Below, piece after piece: positions 31,185-43,160 of a DNA stretch of 64,000 bases. The stretch's first letter is position 1. Each line of letters starts with the position of its first letter. Source of the stretch: Haemaphysalis longicornis (lineage: Eukaryota; Arthropoda; Arachnida; Ixodida; Ixodidae); assembly GCA_013339765.2 (NCBI GenBank), contig CM023448.1, forward strand, positions 24,504,551-24,568,550. Direction: 5' to 3'. A program made the translations under genes and the position numbers. A model generated the notes under the pieces. It saw only the letters and a program-made list of their open reading frames with translations, had not been told where the DNA came from and did not search any database.

Positions 31185-33279
31185 TCATCGATTCGTTTAA
31201 TTCGGAGTCTGACGTGATGGAGTTAGCATCTAGTGCAATTTGCTTCTTTTGTCTAGCGCTTGTCGGCGAATCGGATTTTCTCTTAGTTTCGTTCTGCTTC
31301 CTTTCGGTTAGTTTCTGTTGTTCTGCTTGTATTTTGTCTAGGCGATTATGTATGGCTTCTTGCATTTGTACAAGGAAGAGGCCTATGCCTGAAGGGTCGT
31401 TTAGCAGCGCAGGTGGTACCTGGGGTTGTGGTATCGGTGCTGGTGGTGGACTAAGCACGAACCTTGCATTGCGGCTGCTTTCTAGGGGTTCCTGCTTTTT
31501 GTAGGGTCCTGTCAGTTTCTGACGTAACAAGGCAATTTCGGCCTTGCATTCGGCGAGTTGTTCTTTTAGTGACACGATAATTCTACTTTGCCTATCCTTC
31601 TTCGTTAGTGCGCGTTCTGTCTGTGTGTTGGATTTTGGGGAGGCGACTCCGGACCAGCTCACCTTAAGTTGCTTGGTTGACTTGGGCGTCTACCGTCTCT
31701 CTTGAGCTGCGTGTTTCATTCCTGATGGGGCGGTGGCTCCTGCCTCCTTGGGCCAGCTCGAACCGGGGCCTTTGATTTGAAGGGTCGTTGCTGTGTCATG
31801 GCTTTCGTAGACGTCGGCTCCTTCAGTCAGGGCTGGCCAGTCTTCATCGAACCATCTAGGTCGCTCGTGTTTCTTGGGGGACTTGTTTCTGTTACCGGGT
31901 GGAATTCTGGGCTTCCTGAACTTTAGTTCACACTCCTTGGATCCCGTTGGGTGTTCCTTTTGACAAAGCGCGCATTTGGGTGAACATTTGTGTTCTTGCG
32001 GATTTTCCATGCCGCATGTTGAGCAGATGTTGACGTGGGGGGTAGGGCACACATCGGCTCTGTGCCCTGTCTTTCTGCAGATTTGGCATATCTGTCTCGT
32101 TGCTTTGTATAAGAAGCAGGTCATCTCTCCGCCGTAGTAGTAAACTGCGCGCGGGACTGTGTTGCCTTCGAATGTGATGAGGGCTGTTGATGACTTGCCA
32201 AGCATTCGTGCATGGACTATTTTTGTGTTGAGTGTTCTCACGCGGAGCGCCTTCATAAGTTCTTCCGATGTCGTTCCGGGTTCGAAACCGTGTACGACGC
32301 CCTTTGTTTCTTGGTCGGAGTACGCTACGTACCAGGTGACTTCGTGCCTGTTTCCTCCTACTTGTATGCTCTCGATGTTGCAGAACACGTTGGCCGGTTC
32401 TTGGTTTGGCGTGCTGACGAGGATAATGTTGGATCCCCATTTTGGCCTTACAATGGCTTCTTGAAGGTTCTTCGCGCCATTGGGGCAGGCACGCGCGATG
32501 GCTTGAGTTAGCTGAGGCACGGGGAAAGATCTGATCGGGAGGCCTTTCTTGGGCTTGATTATTATCTTGAAGTCCTCTTTGGGGAGGTTTGGGGTTCTCC
32601 TCTTGTTCGCGATGTGGCCTTTCGGAGCCCGTTGTTTCTTCTCCTCCGTCGTGACTGGTCTGCTAGGAGCGGCTTCTTGGAGTCGCAGCTCTTTTTTCAT
32701 TATCTGCTTTGTCCGCCTGCTGATGGCTTGTTCCCACGAGGCGTCGTAATTCTCCTTCTTTTGTTCTTGCTCTTCGTCATACTGTAGCATTTCTGTGGCG
32801 TTCTCGTTCCTTGTAGTGGCGGGTCCCGTTCTCTGTTCGTTTTGTGCTGTGCCCAGATCATTGGGCTGGTTGTCTTCCGTTTCCATTTCATCTCCTGTTG
32901 GGTCAGAAAGCGTAGCGTTCTTCTTCTTGCTTGAGCGTTTCATCCTTTCATCAGGCGCGTCGGTATGGCGCGGCAGAGAGCCGGCGCACGAGGGCGGTGG
33001 TTGAACTGCTATGTTAGGCCTAGGCGTGGAAAACTGCGTGCTCTTCTTTCGTCCCAAAAATCGGCGTTTACCAGTTTCGGCTCTAAACTGTTGTGGTAGG
33101 CGTAGTCCTGGAGTCCTTGCGAGGTCATCAACCCATGTGCTTTGGGTGGATGGGCGAGATTGTCGCGTATTCCCACGGATTCGTCGGGAGCGTCGGTCCG
33201 ATGGCGTGTCACCGTCGGGAGCGTCCGCAAAAAAACGAGTTGACGCCAAAGACGTGCGTGTCGCCCTCCTCTTCACCAT
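31159..33279 (-). pseudogene. LINE ORF1 (gag-like), open except for one in-frame TAG
   Basis: The frame runs from the ATG at 33279 to 31159 and holds 706 codons, interrupted by a single TAG at 31690-31692; the same frame continues without shift on both sides. N-terminal part: basic, disordered. Middle: a fold that precedes the knuckles (about residues 255-390). Then three Cys/His motifs: CQICRKTGHRADVC, CSTCGMENPQEHKC and CALCQKEHPTGSKEC. After the TAG come VSWSGVASPK, a coiled coil (SLKEQLAECKAEIALLRQKL), and an acidic end. ORF1 proteins bind element RNA. The TAG could be a point mutation or a read-through stop; no evidence decides. Confidence 0.8.
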
Positions 33280-33676
33280 TGCAAGGACGCTAAAAGTGGC
33301 CTACAGAAACGGCGCGTTCCAAACTGCGCAGTAACACGGCGGCACGTGCGATATGGAAGCATGCAAAACAAGAACAGAACTTCCGCTCGCGCTGCTCAGG
33401 CAGGAGGCGTGCCGGCACTGCGAAGGCGGGAAATTTTAACTGAACTCTATGCACCTCCATTCAATTCATCAACCGAGTAGTGAGACAGGGAGGCGATGGG
33501 CATGATTGGTCGTAGCAGTGAGCGGATGCCACGAGTATGAAATCAAATGACGCCGCATGGGTATCGTTGTGGGTATCGTCTACAGCTTCGCAGTCCAACC
33601 ACCTTCAGAGTGTTGGTTTGAGAGATTTTTTTTGTTTTATTTCTACAGTTTAAAGAATAGAACATCTTCACTACTT

Positions 33677-33862
33677 CTAGTAGCTATAAAGTGTCGGTAG
33701 AGAGTATTTTTGGCTAATCGCTTTTAGGTAATCTCCTGTTATCCAAGATTTTGGGCCCTTGCGAGGTTTGACTTTTGTAGCATAAGGAAAACGTTGCTTG
33801 TAAATTATCTTGTAGTTCCCAATAAACCGTTCGTATGCCTGACCAGGCTGTTTGGAGTACAC
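33677..33862 (-). pseudogene. LINE ORF2 linker fragment
   Basis: About 60 codons read FIGNYKIIYKQRFPYATKVK and GPKSWITGDYLKAISQKYSL. This resembles the segment between endonuclease and RT of many LINEs (F...Y...FP......K..KPWIT..L..AI..K..LY). No other domain of that element is recognisable next to it. The flanks (33331-33676 and 33863-34399) show no gene. Confidence 0.5.
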
Positions 33863-34399
33863 AGCGTCATTTCAGTTTGTAGCGGCCATTCCGGTCGCAC
33901 AACATACGATAGTTTATTTCATATGCTTACGGTTTTCGTATTTGCGATGTTGTATTTGTTACAGCGAAAAATTTGGCAAATGGTTATTATGTGCTGCCAG
34001 TGCTCCTGAGCAAGTTGAAATTGCGCTTTAATAGTTAAAAAAACACCAATTAGAGTAGACGAGTCGAGCTGTACACGGGTGGGATCACTTACAACATTTT
34101 TGGAAGCAACTGAATCTAGTATGCGGTGCAGATCTGGGGTGGTATTCCAGAAGGCGCGAGATTATGCGAAACTTGGTATACAGGAGCTGTGGGGCGGCCC
34201 CGGTAAAATGACGGTAACATGTCGAGGGGGACTTAAAATGCTTTAAAAATGCGGTTCAGGCTATCTGCTGAGGTTACGTAACTGGCACAGCAGAGCTCGC
34301 TCCAAGGAGGCGCGGCTATGGCGTGGCGGCGCTTGTCAGTGCGTTCGCTCGCTCCACTCTTGCACTGGTGGCAAGATCTAACTTTTCTATTCCGTTTTT

Positions 34400-35460
34400 A
34401 TATTAGCATCTGGATATCACTTAAAGCATCTTCTCGGGTTTGGATATAGGTGCGTACAAGACGGCTAATGAAAGCTGCCTACACTGTCTCGGGCAGGTTA
34501 GAGCTGGCAAATGTTGGAATGATGTGTCGGGTCAAGCCTTCTGCCCCATCCCTTCTCATAACAATTGTACGAACGCCAACAACTCCCTTGCCATGCACTC
34601 CCTCCAGGAGATCATCATCTGTCTCATGCAGGAGTTTTTTGTATGAAATAACACCTTGGACAGTGTTTAGTGTGTGGTGTAACGATGATACGATGATGGT
34701 GAAGGTGGCAAATTTTTATTTCTTCAGGAGGTTCTCACTTCAGTTTTTTTCTCATAACTTCGACAAGGAGGTGTCCAGAGATCATCTTTTTGGCACTGTA
34801 GTCTTTCGCAACAATGTTTTCAATACACTTGGCAATGAAGAAGGCTGACAGGTCAGGGATATGTTTTTTCTCGGTAGAGTTCCCCCTTTGGTATTTGCTG
34901 AACGTTGCCTGAGGTGGTTGGGTTGGGAGTGGTTCACTGCGATCCCTTTGAAGGAGTTGATCAGGGTGTTTTGTGGGAATAGAGAAAGTAGCTATAAAAC
35001 GCAGAATCAATTCTGTTGGCAATATCAGTCGCCCACCATGGGACGTGGCCAACGCCAAGGGAACGTGGCTTTGCAGTACACGTAACTGAACGCTGCCACC
35101 CTAAGCCTACGCTCGGAACCTAGGCTGATGTCTTCGAACAGGATAAATCCTCGCCGACAGGAGAAAAAAAATGAAGAAATGAGGAAGAGAAAAGACGACA
35201 GGCCAAGATTAGGAAAGAAAGTATGAAAGGGAAAGTGTGGAGAAGAGGACAGAAAAACGCGACTGGCTGATCCCCCCCATGACTGTGGGCACAGTCTACG
35301 AGAAGCGGGTGTCCAAGTGACGTGTTGCCTCTGCCAGGGGGCCATGAAGGTCCAAAACAACCCTGACTTTGGCTCAGCCACCAGGATGAGACGGCAAAGC
35401 CACGCACACCATAGGGCGCGGTTGGGTCCAATCGACATGAGCCGTGCCGGGATGTTGTCA
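34400..35460 (-). pseudogene. LINE 5' end and ORF1 fragment
   Basis: From right to left, 35460-35100 carries GGTTGGGTCCAATCGACATG-like leader sequence (minus: ...CATGTCGATTGGACCC...) typical of a tick LINE 5' end. Next comes an ORF1 segment: SAFFIAKCIENIVAK then SAKKMISGHLLVEVMRKKL, then (another frame) LLHETDDDLLEGVHGKGVVG and VRTIVMRRDGAEGLTRHIIP. This is the RNA-binding ORF1 of jockey/CR1-like tick LINEs, upstream of its zinc knuckles. It ends at about 34400 in sequence, truncated. A frame change lies at about 34735 and a TAG within the last segment. Confidence 0.65.
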
Positions 35461-35464
35461 CTAG

Positions 35465-36099
35465 TGTTACCCTAAATGCACAAAGTGGCCCAGCGGGGAA
35501 AAATACCCTCTTTATACACGAATATCCCCTGAATTTGGTTACAATAAGTACCCCTTATCTGCCTTATTATTTGCATTAATTTTTGTCGTTTGGCTTGATT
35601 AGGCTCTTGGTTAGCCTCCTGGTTTTATTGTTGCCCGCCTTGTTACCCAACTTGAAGCACTACTTGGTTAGACAAGAGATTTATTTTAGAAAGCCATCAG
35701 CTTACTTCGGAGAATAAATACTTGAGTAAAGGGTGTGTTAGGCACTCAAGTTACATCTGTGCCGTTACAAAGAAATTTGGGTGATTGTGCTGCGCGTCTC
35801 CAACTCAAAGCTTACGGGCATCCGCACTTCTGGTGGCATCCGCGCTTTCCGCGCGAATTGACCCTAGCACCACTTTGACTCCCCCATGTTTAATATGTAA
35901 GGGCGCGAAGCTTGGCCCGAACTGCGAAGACAATCCCAGTCGTCCGCCGTTTGAAATGGGTACATCGCCATGCGCGAAATAAATCTGCGGATGGGGCCAC
36001 GCAGTAAGGACATTTCCGTAACGGTAACATAACCGTATATACGTGTGTGGCGTCAGAAAAGAAAGTTTTATATTGCGACAAAGAAAAGTGGACTACCTG
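35465..36099. other. No recognisable gene
   Basis: A 65-codon frame (35785-35982) has no known domain. Composition mixed; probably intron. Confidence 0.35.
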
Positions 36100-36295
36100 T
36101 CCGACTATCATCATCATCATCAGCCTGATGAAGTCCACTGCGGGACGAAGGCCTCCAACAGCTCCCGTCCTACGCTACTCGAGTCCACAGCTTACCCCGG
36201 AAGTTCCGTATCACTTCCCTCCATCGGGTTATTGGTTTTCCCCTTCTTCTAAACCAATCTCTTCGTATTCACTCTCCTAGCCTAATTGTCCGTCG
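36100..36295 (-). pseudogene. LINE 3' end fragment with TGATGATG tail
   Basis: The minus strand reads TRWREVIRNFRGKLWTRVA, then (another frame) GLRPAVDFIRLMMM, ending in a (TGA)n-type tail. It is the same LINE 3' end type as 6625-6880. Confidence 0.5.
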
Positions 36296-36876
36296 TGTTA
36301 TTGGCTGCGGATACCGAAACAAAATTGCTTGCTTTTTGTGAAAGCAAGAAAACGAAAACGAAGCTATTTAATAGTCACACGTTTGCCGCTTTGCAATAGA
36401 GTAGGCTCCCCGTAAAGCCAACTCGAAAGGACCGTAAAAAAAGTATTCGTAATACCATAAATTCGCCTTAAGCGAACTGTTTATGCCATGCGGATTGCAC
36501 AATAATGGAAACGTTTTGTTAGTCTAAACCATAGAATTCGTTGTAACGCAGTTTGTCTACACGAGAGTCTACTCCGTGTTGTCAGTGCCCCATAGTTTAT
36601 GACCCGCAGCCTGCACTTCCCTTAAAGGGGCAATGCTGCAAAATACAAGTCTTATTCGAAAAAGTTCCTGTTCTACAGTGGCCCGGGCGCTTGTCCGGAA
36701 GGATGCTTTATTAACTGTGTAATTAATCAATTTAGGTTGTAATGTTAATTCTCCTGCCAAATCGTGTGTTTTAGGACATCTGCAATGCCATCATAAGAAC
36801 GGGTCTTCAAGCTAAACTTGGCGTGAAGGGTGGAAATTTGGGCGTGTTGGTTCATAAGTTACAAAAATGTAGCGCG
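36296..36876. other. No recognisable gene
   Basis: AT-rich. CCCTTAAAGGGGCAATGCTG at about 36610-36635 resembles the end of a TTAA-type element, but no matching second end was found. Confidence 0.3.
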
Positions 36877-36954
36877 GAAGACGAGAGACACAGACAAGTA
36901 GACACACACGGCGCTAGCGCCGTGTGTGTCTACTTGTCTGTGTCTCTCGTCTTC
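36877..36954. repeat. 78 bp perfect palindrome
   Basis: GAAGACGAGAGACACAGACA...CGGCGCT meets its exact reverse complement at 36915/36916 with no loop. A further 21-base segment of the right arm (TACTTGTCTGTGTCTCTCGT) is repeated once more at 36955-36974, after which TGCGCTACAT mirrors ATGTAGCGCG on the left. Confidence 0.95.
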
Positions 36955-39535
36955 TACTTGTCTGTGTCTCTCGTATTCTGCGCTACATATTTGTATGCTG
37001 TGAATCATAGACTTGTTTACCGTTGGTCAACCTAGATGGCGCCACCATACCGAATGGTACCATTTTGTCCCTTTGATTGGTTTTTGACCGTATTTGCACG
37101 TGGCTTGTTTTTGTTCAAGGAGAAAATGATTATTTCATGAAACATGGTGCTCGCTCGACAAATATGGTCTCGTAAGACGCCCTCGCTTACGCCAATCGGC
37201 CAGTGTCGTGTAAGACAACTCCAAAGCGCCGCCGTGCTTTGCAGCTAAAACAAGCACAGTGCGCGCAGTACCAACAGCACTACGCATCGGTATTTGTATG
37301 TTTACGTTTGCTTTCGTAACTTACACATGTTTATTCCACCATTCTTACTACTATAAAAATGAGCCCTAAATTTAACAGAAACTAGCTCGTTCGCCAAGCT
37401 TATAAGCACTGCTTAATTTGCGTTTGCTTTTGCCATTCTCAGCGAATGGCAGAGCTGGTGCGTATGACATTACTGGTTTTGTTGTGGGATGGGTCGCATG
37501 TCCAATTCCTATTTTCCTAGTTATATACTTTATTTGAGTGAAGTTTACGTTAAGGATGGTGTTGGTATGATTCTAACGAGGCAATCTTTCGAATGAACCA
37601 AACTTGTGTTTTGTCTGCCTGCCCCCTTTAGGTGAAGTCGAATATGAATGCAAGACCCAAATAACGAAAAATTCTTTCAATATTTAGGGTAGCCAGAAAC
37701 AGCACATACCTTGCTGTGAAAACATGTATTTGCTCGCATTCAGCTCTTTCGGAGAAAATGAACCGGCGTATATTTTGTCAAAAAATTGGAAGTCATTCAT
37801 AATTAGGAACTTCTCGGGAACATCCGGGTGGCGAAACGGGAGCAAATACCTTTAATAAAAGAGAATTTGTTTGGTATGTATTTTAAAACATGGTTACAAT
37901 ATTGCAAAGAGATCCTTCCACGCGAGGTCTGCAGCTCGGCACTAAATTACGTTCCGAATCTCCATGCGATAATTCCAGCACAATGCTAGAGTTACAAAAC
38001 CAGCCATGCAACAGCCATATTTTTATTAGGCTCAGGAGAGATCTTATGTCCGAAGATATCTGCATAAAAGAAACAATTTTTTGGTATGTTTTGATAATAA
38101 TTAAACGACTACTGATCTCCCCAACGATTCAAAACCATGATACATTAGACCACTTAAAAAGCCTACCAACTTGTATACTGAAAAAGCTGCGGGGCTTTCC
38201 AACCTTGTAGCTAATACACAGATAAAGATTGCGAAATCAGCAATGCTTACGGTGGGGCAGTACTACATGCACACAGTATGGGGATAAACACATGTACAGA
38301 AATTTGGCGCAGGCAATACCACAGAACAAAAAAATATACTTTAATTCATTTGTTAACATGAGTACCTCAACAGTACGAGTTGACAAATTATGGCGGTAGT
38401 GCACTTGTTGCATCTGGAATGCAAGTCAAAATATCTTATGACAAATGGATTCTTAAGAATTAGCGCTAACGACGATACGAATACTGTTCGTTACAGTCAG
38501 ATGTGAAGGCTGCAGTCAAGAGTGTTCTCTGGAAACTGCCTTGCCTGTGGGATCTCAATACCAACATTAGCGTCCGTATATTATTACAGGAGTGACTATG
38601 ACCCTCTAATCTAACTGGAGCAGCTTTGTTGAGTGAGCCAATGGGCGCTCGATAATAGCTTCATAGCTGTGTTGCCATTTAGCCACAATCGGTGCGTTTG
38701 ATGACGTGTGATGACTTTGGTCGCAGAAACTACGTTCGCTGAGCGCAACAAGTGTTTTTGTTTGAATATCCACATTACAAGCTCAAACTAAACCATCTTT
38801 TCGTAAATGTTGCTTTCACAGACGCAAATCTACCTGCTACAACGGTGATATTCAAAACAGCCACTTTCTATATAACCAATATTTGTCTATGTAAAACAAT
38901 ACGTATATCCTTGCGTGAATGCAAAATATATTACGAACACCACCCAGCACACCAGACAACATAGGTAGTGATTGTTACAAATACAAGCATGAGTTGACGG
39001 TTTATTTCATGTCCTCTATACAGCAAAGGTAACATAAATGGTCCAAATGCGCCCATGTCTGGATTCCTTCAGTATTTGTAATTTCACAATGTCTGGTTGT
39101 CAAGCTTGCGCGTAACTGATGACGGCTTCACAGCCTAGTATGCGTGGCGACAATTAACATTATTTTTTAGAAGCTTTTGGACTGACTTCTGCGTGAATAC
39201 GGCAGCGTCTTGCGTAGGTCATAGAGGCATGCTCAAATGTTTCGTTTTCTTGGGCCATGGCCCAATGGTGCTGATAGCACCATGGGAAGAAAAGTACTGC
39301 TCCGGTTCCTACGAGTCTATGAACTGGACAAATATCTTTAGATCATAGACATTTCAAGTGTCTCAGATATGTACTCTTTCGCGCTCTGGTGTTTATCTAT
39401 TTCTTTTTTTTTGTTCTTCGTTTTTTTTTCACCGTTTACATTGAATTTTGGAATCATGGTTTACTTTAACGATTTCCTTTTCAAACATTCATATGTACCA
39501 TCGATTCTGGCAGCATTTTCTTGCTGGCAGCATTT
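36955..39535. other. Likely intron; no gene seen
   Basis: AT-rich sequence. Frames of 106 codons or less (37890-38210) have no motif. No large repeat recognised. Confidence 0.4.
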
Positions 39536-40574
39536 CCTTGCTAGAAGTGAGATATTGTGGAAATTCGGGGGATGCTTACTGCCCGAGCGCTATACAACCA
39601 AGAGTCACCTCAGCTGCCTAAAACTCTAAAACTAAATAAATCTGTAAACTGGTTATACATTATATACCCTATATTCCTGCCGTCAAGAGCGTAATGGGTT
39701 TGTTTTGTTGTTGTGTATTATGTTTGCAACAGCAGTGTTTGTCTGGAAACAAAAAAAAAACGGTCCGTGGCTGAGTGGTCTAGAGCGCTAGGTACAATAT
39801 TTTGGAAGTCGCAAGTTCGAATCCCCAAGGGTACTTTTTTTGTTAGCTGATTTCTTACGTAAGCTGATTTCGTCCGATGTTTTCTATGCTGAGTTCACCA
39901 CTTTTGTGCCGTAAAGAGTCCATGAACGAGTTCGCAGAACACGCGAAGACTGACACTGACGCGCTAGCCAGTTCTCGTTGGCGTGTTGTTGCCATAACCA
40001 CGGACTGCTTGCGGCCAGTGGGCACAGGTTAAAATCACCAGCCCCTTGGTATGGTGTGAGCACGCTTTTATGATACAGGCATGAGTGGGGAAGCTCCAAA
40101 TACGGGGGGGAAAGCGCATAGCATTCGAGCATCTGCGGTAATGGGGAGGGCGTTTATCCACGGCGTAGGCCTCGGCCAGTGATTGCTACAACTCCAAGCC
40201 ATCCTGGGAGGCTTATCTTAGGCATTGTACAGCTGACACACATGGCAGAAGCGCGGTATGACGGTTACTGCGATATCGAGAATGCCCACTAGGTAACGTT
40301 GGATGTCAAGCATGTTGTTTTAGAGAACCAAAACCGATACTTGTTTGAATGCTAATCATGGGCATCATCCAATCACGGTGCACCTCCTCGCGTCGTCACA
40401 GCGTTTAGTTGGTGCGGCCGCCGCAGACCGCGCATGGTGGTTTTTCTTCTTTCAAGCTTTATAAATTAATTACAGACTTGTAAACCGGATAAGCGATGAA
40501 AAGTGTGTTAATTTGAGCCAGTCTACGCAGTACATGCAAAAACGAGGGCTTCGCAAATTCACTTCAGTGGCCCT
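39536..40574 (+). mobile_element. TTAA-type transposon copy, left end missing
   Basis: Similar in the same orientation to 55338 onward of the element at 54698-56685, and in reverse to 43161-44843. The right end reads CACTTCAGTGGCCCT followed by TCAA where the others have TTAA. About 640 bases of the left part are lacking. No transposase frame. Confidence 0.7.
39762..39834 (+). tRNA. tRNA-like core inside the TTAA element
   Basis: GTCCGTGGCTGAGTGGTCTA (A box TGGCTGAGTGG) and AGTTCGAATCC (B box) are spaced as in a tRNA-Leu/Ser-like gene, followed by TTTTTTT. The stems do not all pair. Counterparts exist in both other copies. Confidence 0.4.
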
Positions 40575-40713
40575 TCAAAGTTTTGTTTGTTTGTCTTCTC
40601 ATTGCTTTAATCGCCAATTTCGATATTCACCACGCATCACTGCAGACATCCACCATTTGCCAAAGCAACCTCTGTCACCAGCAGAACTGACCTCACCAGT
40701 TCACATTAAAAAG

Positions 40714-40793
<80 letters not shown>
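40714..40793. repeat. (CT)n microsatellite
   Basis: About 40 perfect CT units. The Ser-Leu repeat frame over it is an artefact. Confidence 0.95.
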
Positions 40794-40794
<1 letters not shown>

Positions 40795-43156
40795 GGAAGG
40801 CGAAGTGTCATTTATTATTCTGTATCTTCCATTTATACAGAAGGACCAACAACGGCTATGCCTGTTCTAGGAAGTACTGTGGCCACCGACCTCTCTTAAG
40901 TAAATCATTAGGCTGTTACTTTGGTTTCACCCGCCTACTACTGGAATTGTTGGCAACGACGTGTAAAGATTAGTTGCCAGTCAGCCATTAGTGGGTTGTG
41001 TGCGGCTGTTTTGCGAATTTCGAGAACACAATATATTTTGCTTGGAACGGTTTACTCGTCAAGAAAAACCTTCCCTTCAGAGACATTGCTCAACGTAAAG
41101 CATTCTGCATTATAAAAATGTCAAACACACGCAGGCATATTCGAGCTTCCATACACCTTCGCTACCTTCAAGTCTTACGCGTTAGAGTGAGCTACCTTCA
41201 TTTTTTTATTTATTTACAATTCTCCTATCCGCGGTTGAGGGGTTATAAAAGGTTGGAAAATGGAAACGCATGAAACTATAAAAAAAAACAGTAAAAGGAA
41301 AGGGCAAGTATGAGAAGTAACTTTGAAACTGATTGCTTACTTACAGAGGCAATCTCAGACTGCTTGTCTTCAAGGGCGAACTAAAAAAAGGCTGTTGATC
41401 GCTCTAAGAAACCTCCTCGAAGCATCGGGGCTCCGCAACTTCCTGTAGTTTTGTACCCCCTTGCATGGATAACCCTTTTTTTCCAATTCCCACTACGTAA
41501 TCCCTCTCCCCTAGAAACCAAAATTCGCAAACATGGCATCTGTGCATTTCTAGAACACAAAATAAATGCGTGTTATCAGCTCCGCTAACACACCCGTCGG
41601 AACATCCTGTTCCAAAAAAAAAACTATTCACCCCTCTTCCTTACAAAAACTGCAAACCGATTACATATTGCGCGCAGATTGATGACGCAACGCACAAAAA
41701 ATCAAAAGGCAAGTAAACTTTTAAATGACCTAAGGGAGGTTGCTGACCAGCACCGTTGCAAAAGTGAGTGAACTGAATCACTGCTCTCGGGAAGAGAGAC
41801 GAGAGACAACGTAAAAACTTTGTTCTTCGCTCGTGTCTAAGTAATGCTGAATGACGTTAAGAAGAATTCAGTTCACTGCTGGATGATTCAACCCATTCAA
41901 ATTCACATTTGCACGACTTGCAAAGTGTATGCATGGTTCTTAAAGAAAGTTACCATATTCTGGCCCTAATATTCCACAATAGCTGGCTACATTTCACATC
42001 ACTGCCCGCGCTGTTGCCAACCTAATATGAATACTGAAGAATTTCTTTGCCCGAACTGTGCATTGCTCAACCTTTTATATTTTGCGTTGTACCACAGCAA
42101 GCGGTACAAGGGGTATTCGCACCAAGTATTCTGTAAAGTGCAGTATTGCCTAAGGGATTCTCGCAAAATATCAAAGCTCCTCCTCGAAGAGAAACACGGC
42201 TTAAAAAACGAACCCCTCTTCCATGCAACAGGAGTCAAAGTCAAATTCCAAAGTCCTAACTTCCACTGTAATGGGATGGTGCAATGACATCGGCTTCATA
42301 CCTCGAGGTATCCTGGTTCGACGTCGACCACGGGAAGCGTTTTATTCTGGAGGCCCTTGATGTGCCTTCGTTTACTGTCATCATCGCTTTGTGAAATTCA
42401 TTGTGCAAAGTAGCTTTCCTGCAGTGCGTTTCCACTCCTCGACGCCATCAGTGAGGCATACCAAGCCCCGCTTTTAAAAGCCCGTGAGTTTACAGCAGCT
42501 GCAGGTTATCCAATTCTGCGCACAACCCGAATATTAGCCAAATTTTGTAATCTAACTGGATGTGTCATGGACGTTCAAACTGGCTTTGTTCTTTGAAGGA
42601 GGTCCGACTTTTTATCTATTTTAGACACGGGCCGGATGTCGGAAAACCCGTCTGGCCCGTCCATTCGATGTTCCTGGGACGACCACTTTTTTTGCACCCG
42701 GAAATCTCACAAACGTCTGCATGCGACCGCCGCCTTTCTGAGGATGTCCGACGGATGTTCGTCAGACGTCCGTGGCGCAAGGGTATGTAACCCGACTGCC
42801 GTGAAAGCGTTACAAATTGCTTGGGTGTGACATCAGCTTCTGGTTTATTGGGATCGCAGGGCAATCTGGCGGAATTAGCACAAATTGTAGTAATTTATTT
42901 TCATTTATTGCAATAAACTTACAGCCGCCAGTAAACGTAGGTATAAAGGTAAATGACAGCATTTATATTTTCTGTCGTTTCTACGGCAACTATACTAAAG
43001 ACGTTTGTTATCAACAAAATGATGTGTTAAATACGTTGTGCGAACAAGGAAGCTGGTGTCATCGGTACAATATTCTGGATGGATTTGATTTTATTCGCAA
43101 GCGTACTCCATGCATCCTGTGTCTGTAAGCTAAATCCTTCAGCTGAAACATCGCCC
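40794..43156. other. No confident gene
   Basis: Several frames of 60-103 codons exist on both strands (42027-42287, 42817-43128 plus; 41404-41631 minus) without recognisable domains. I looked here for the missing cap-domain exon of the hydrolase and did not find it. Confidence 0.35.
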
Positions 43157-43160
43157 TTAA

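Larger units (their letters stand above)
27985..33330 (-). mobile_element. Nearly full-length I-group LINE with RNase H
   Basis: ORF1 with zinc knuckles (33279-31159) is followed by an overlapping ORF2 with apurinic-like endonuclease, RT, and RNase H domains, ending near 28032. A short 3' UTR with AATATAAAG lies beyond. EN-RT-RNase H plus a CCHC ORF1 defines the I superfamily in a broad sense (I/LOA-like). It sits inside the presumed hydrolase intron in the same strand orientation. ORF1 is nearly intact; ORF2 is broken in many places. 5' and 3' ends are approximate and no TSD was fixed. Confidence 0.85.

Noticed and set aside
40513..40899. 128-codon frame with Ser-Leu repeats
   Set aside because: Runs through the CT microsatellite.
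42560..42864. Complementary open frames on both strands
   Set aside because: Mirror-image frames without a motif; searched also for the missing hydrolase cap exon and not found.
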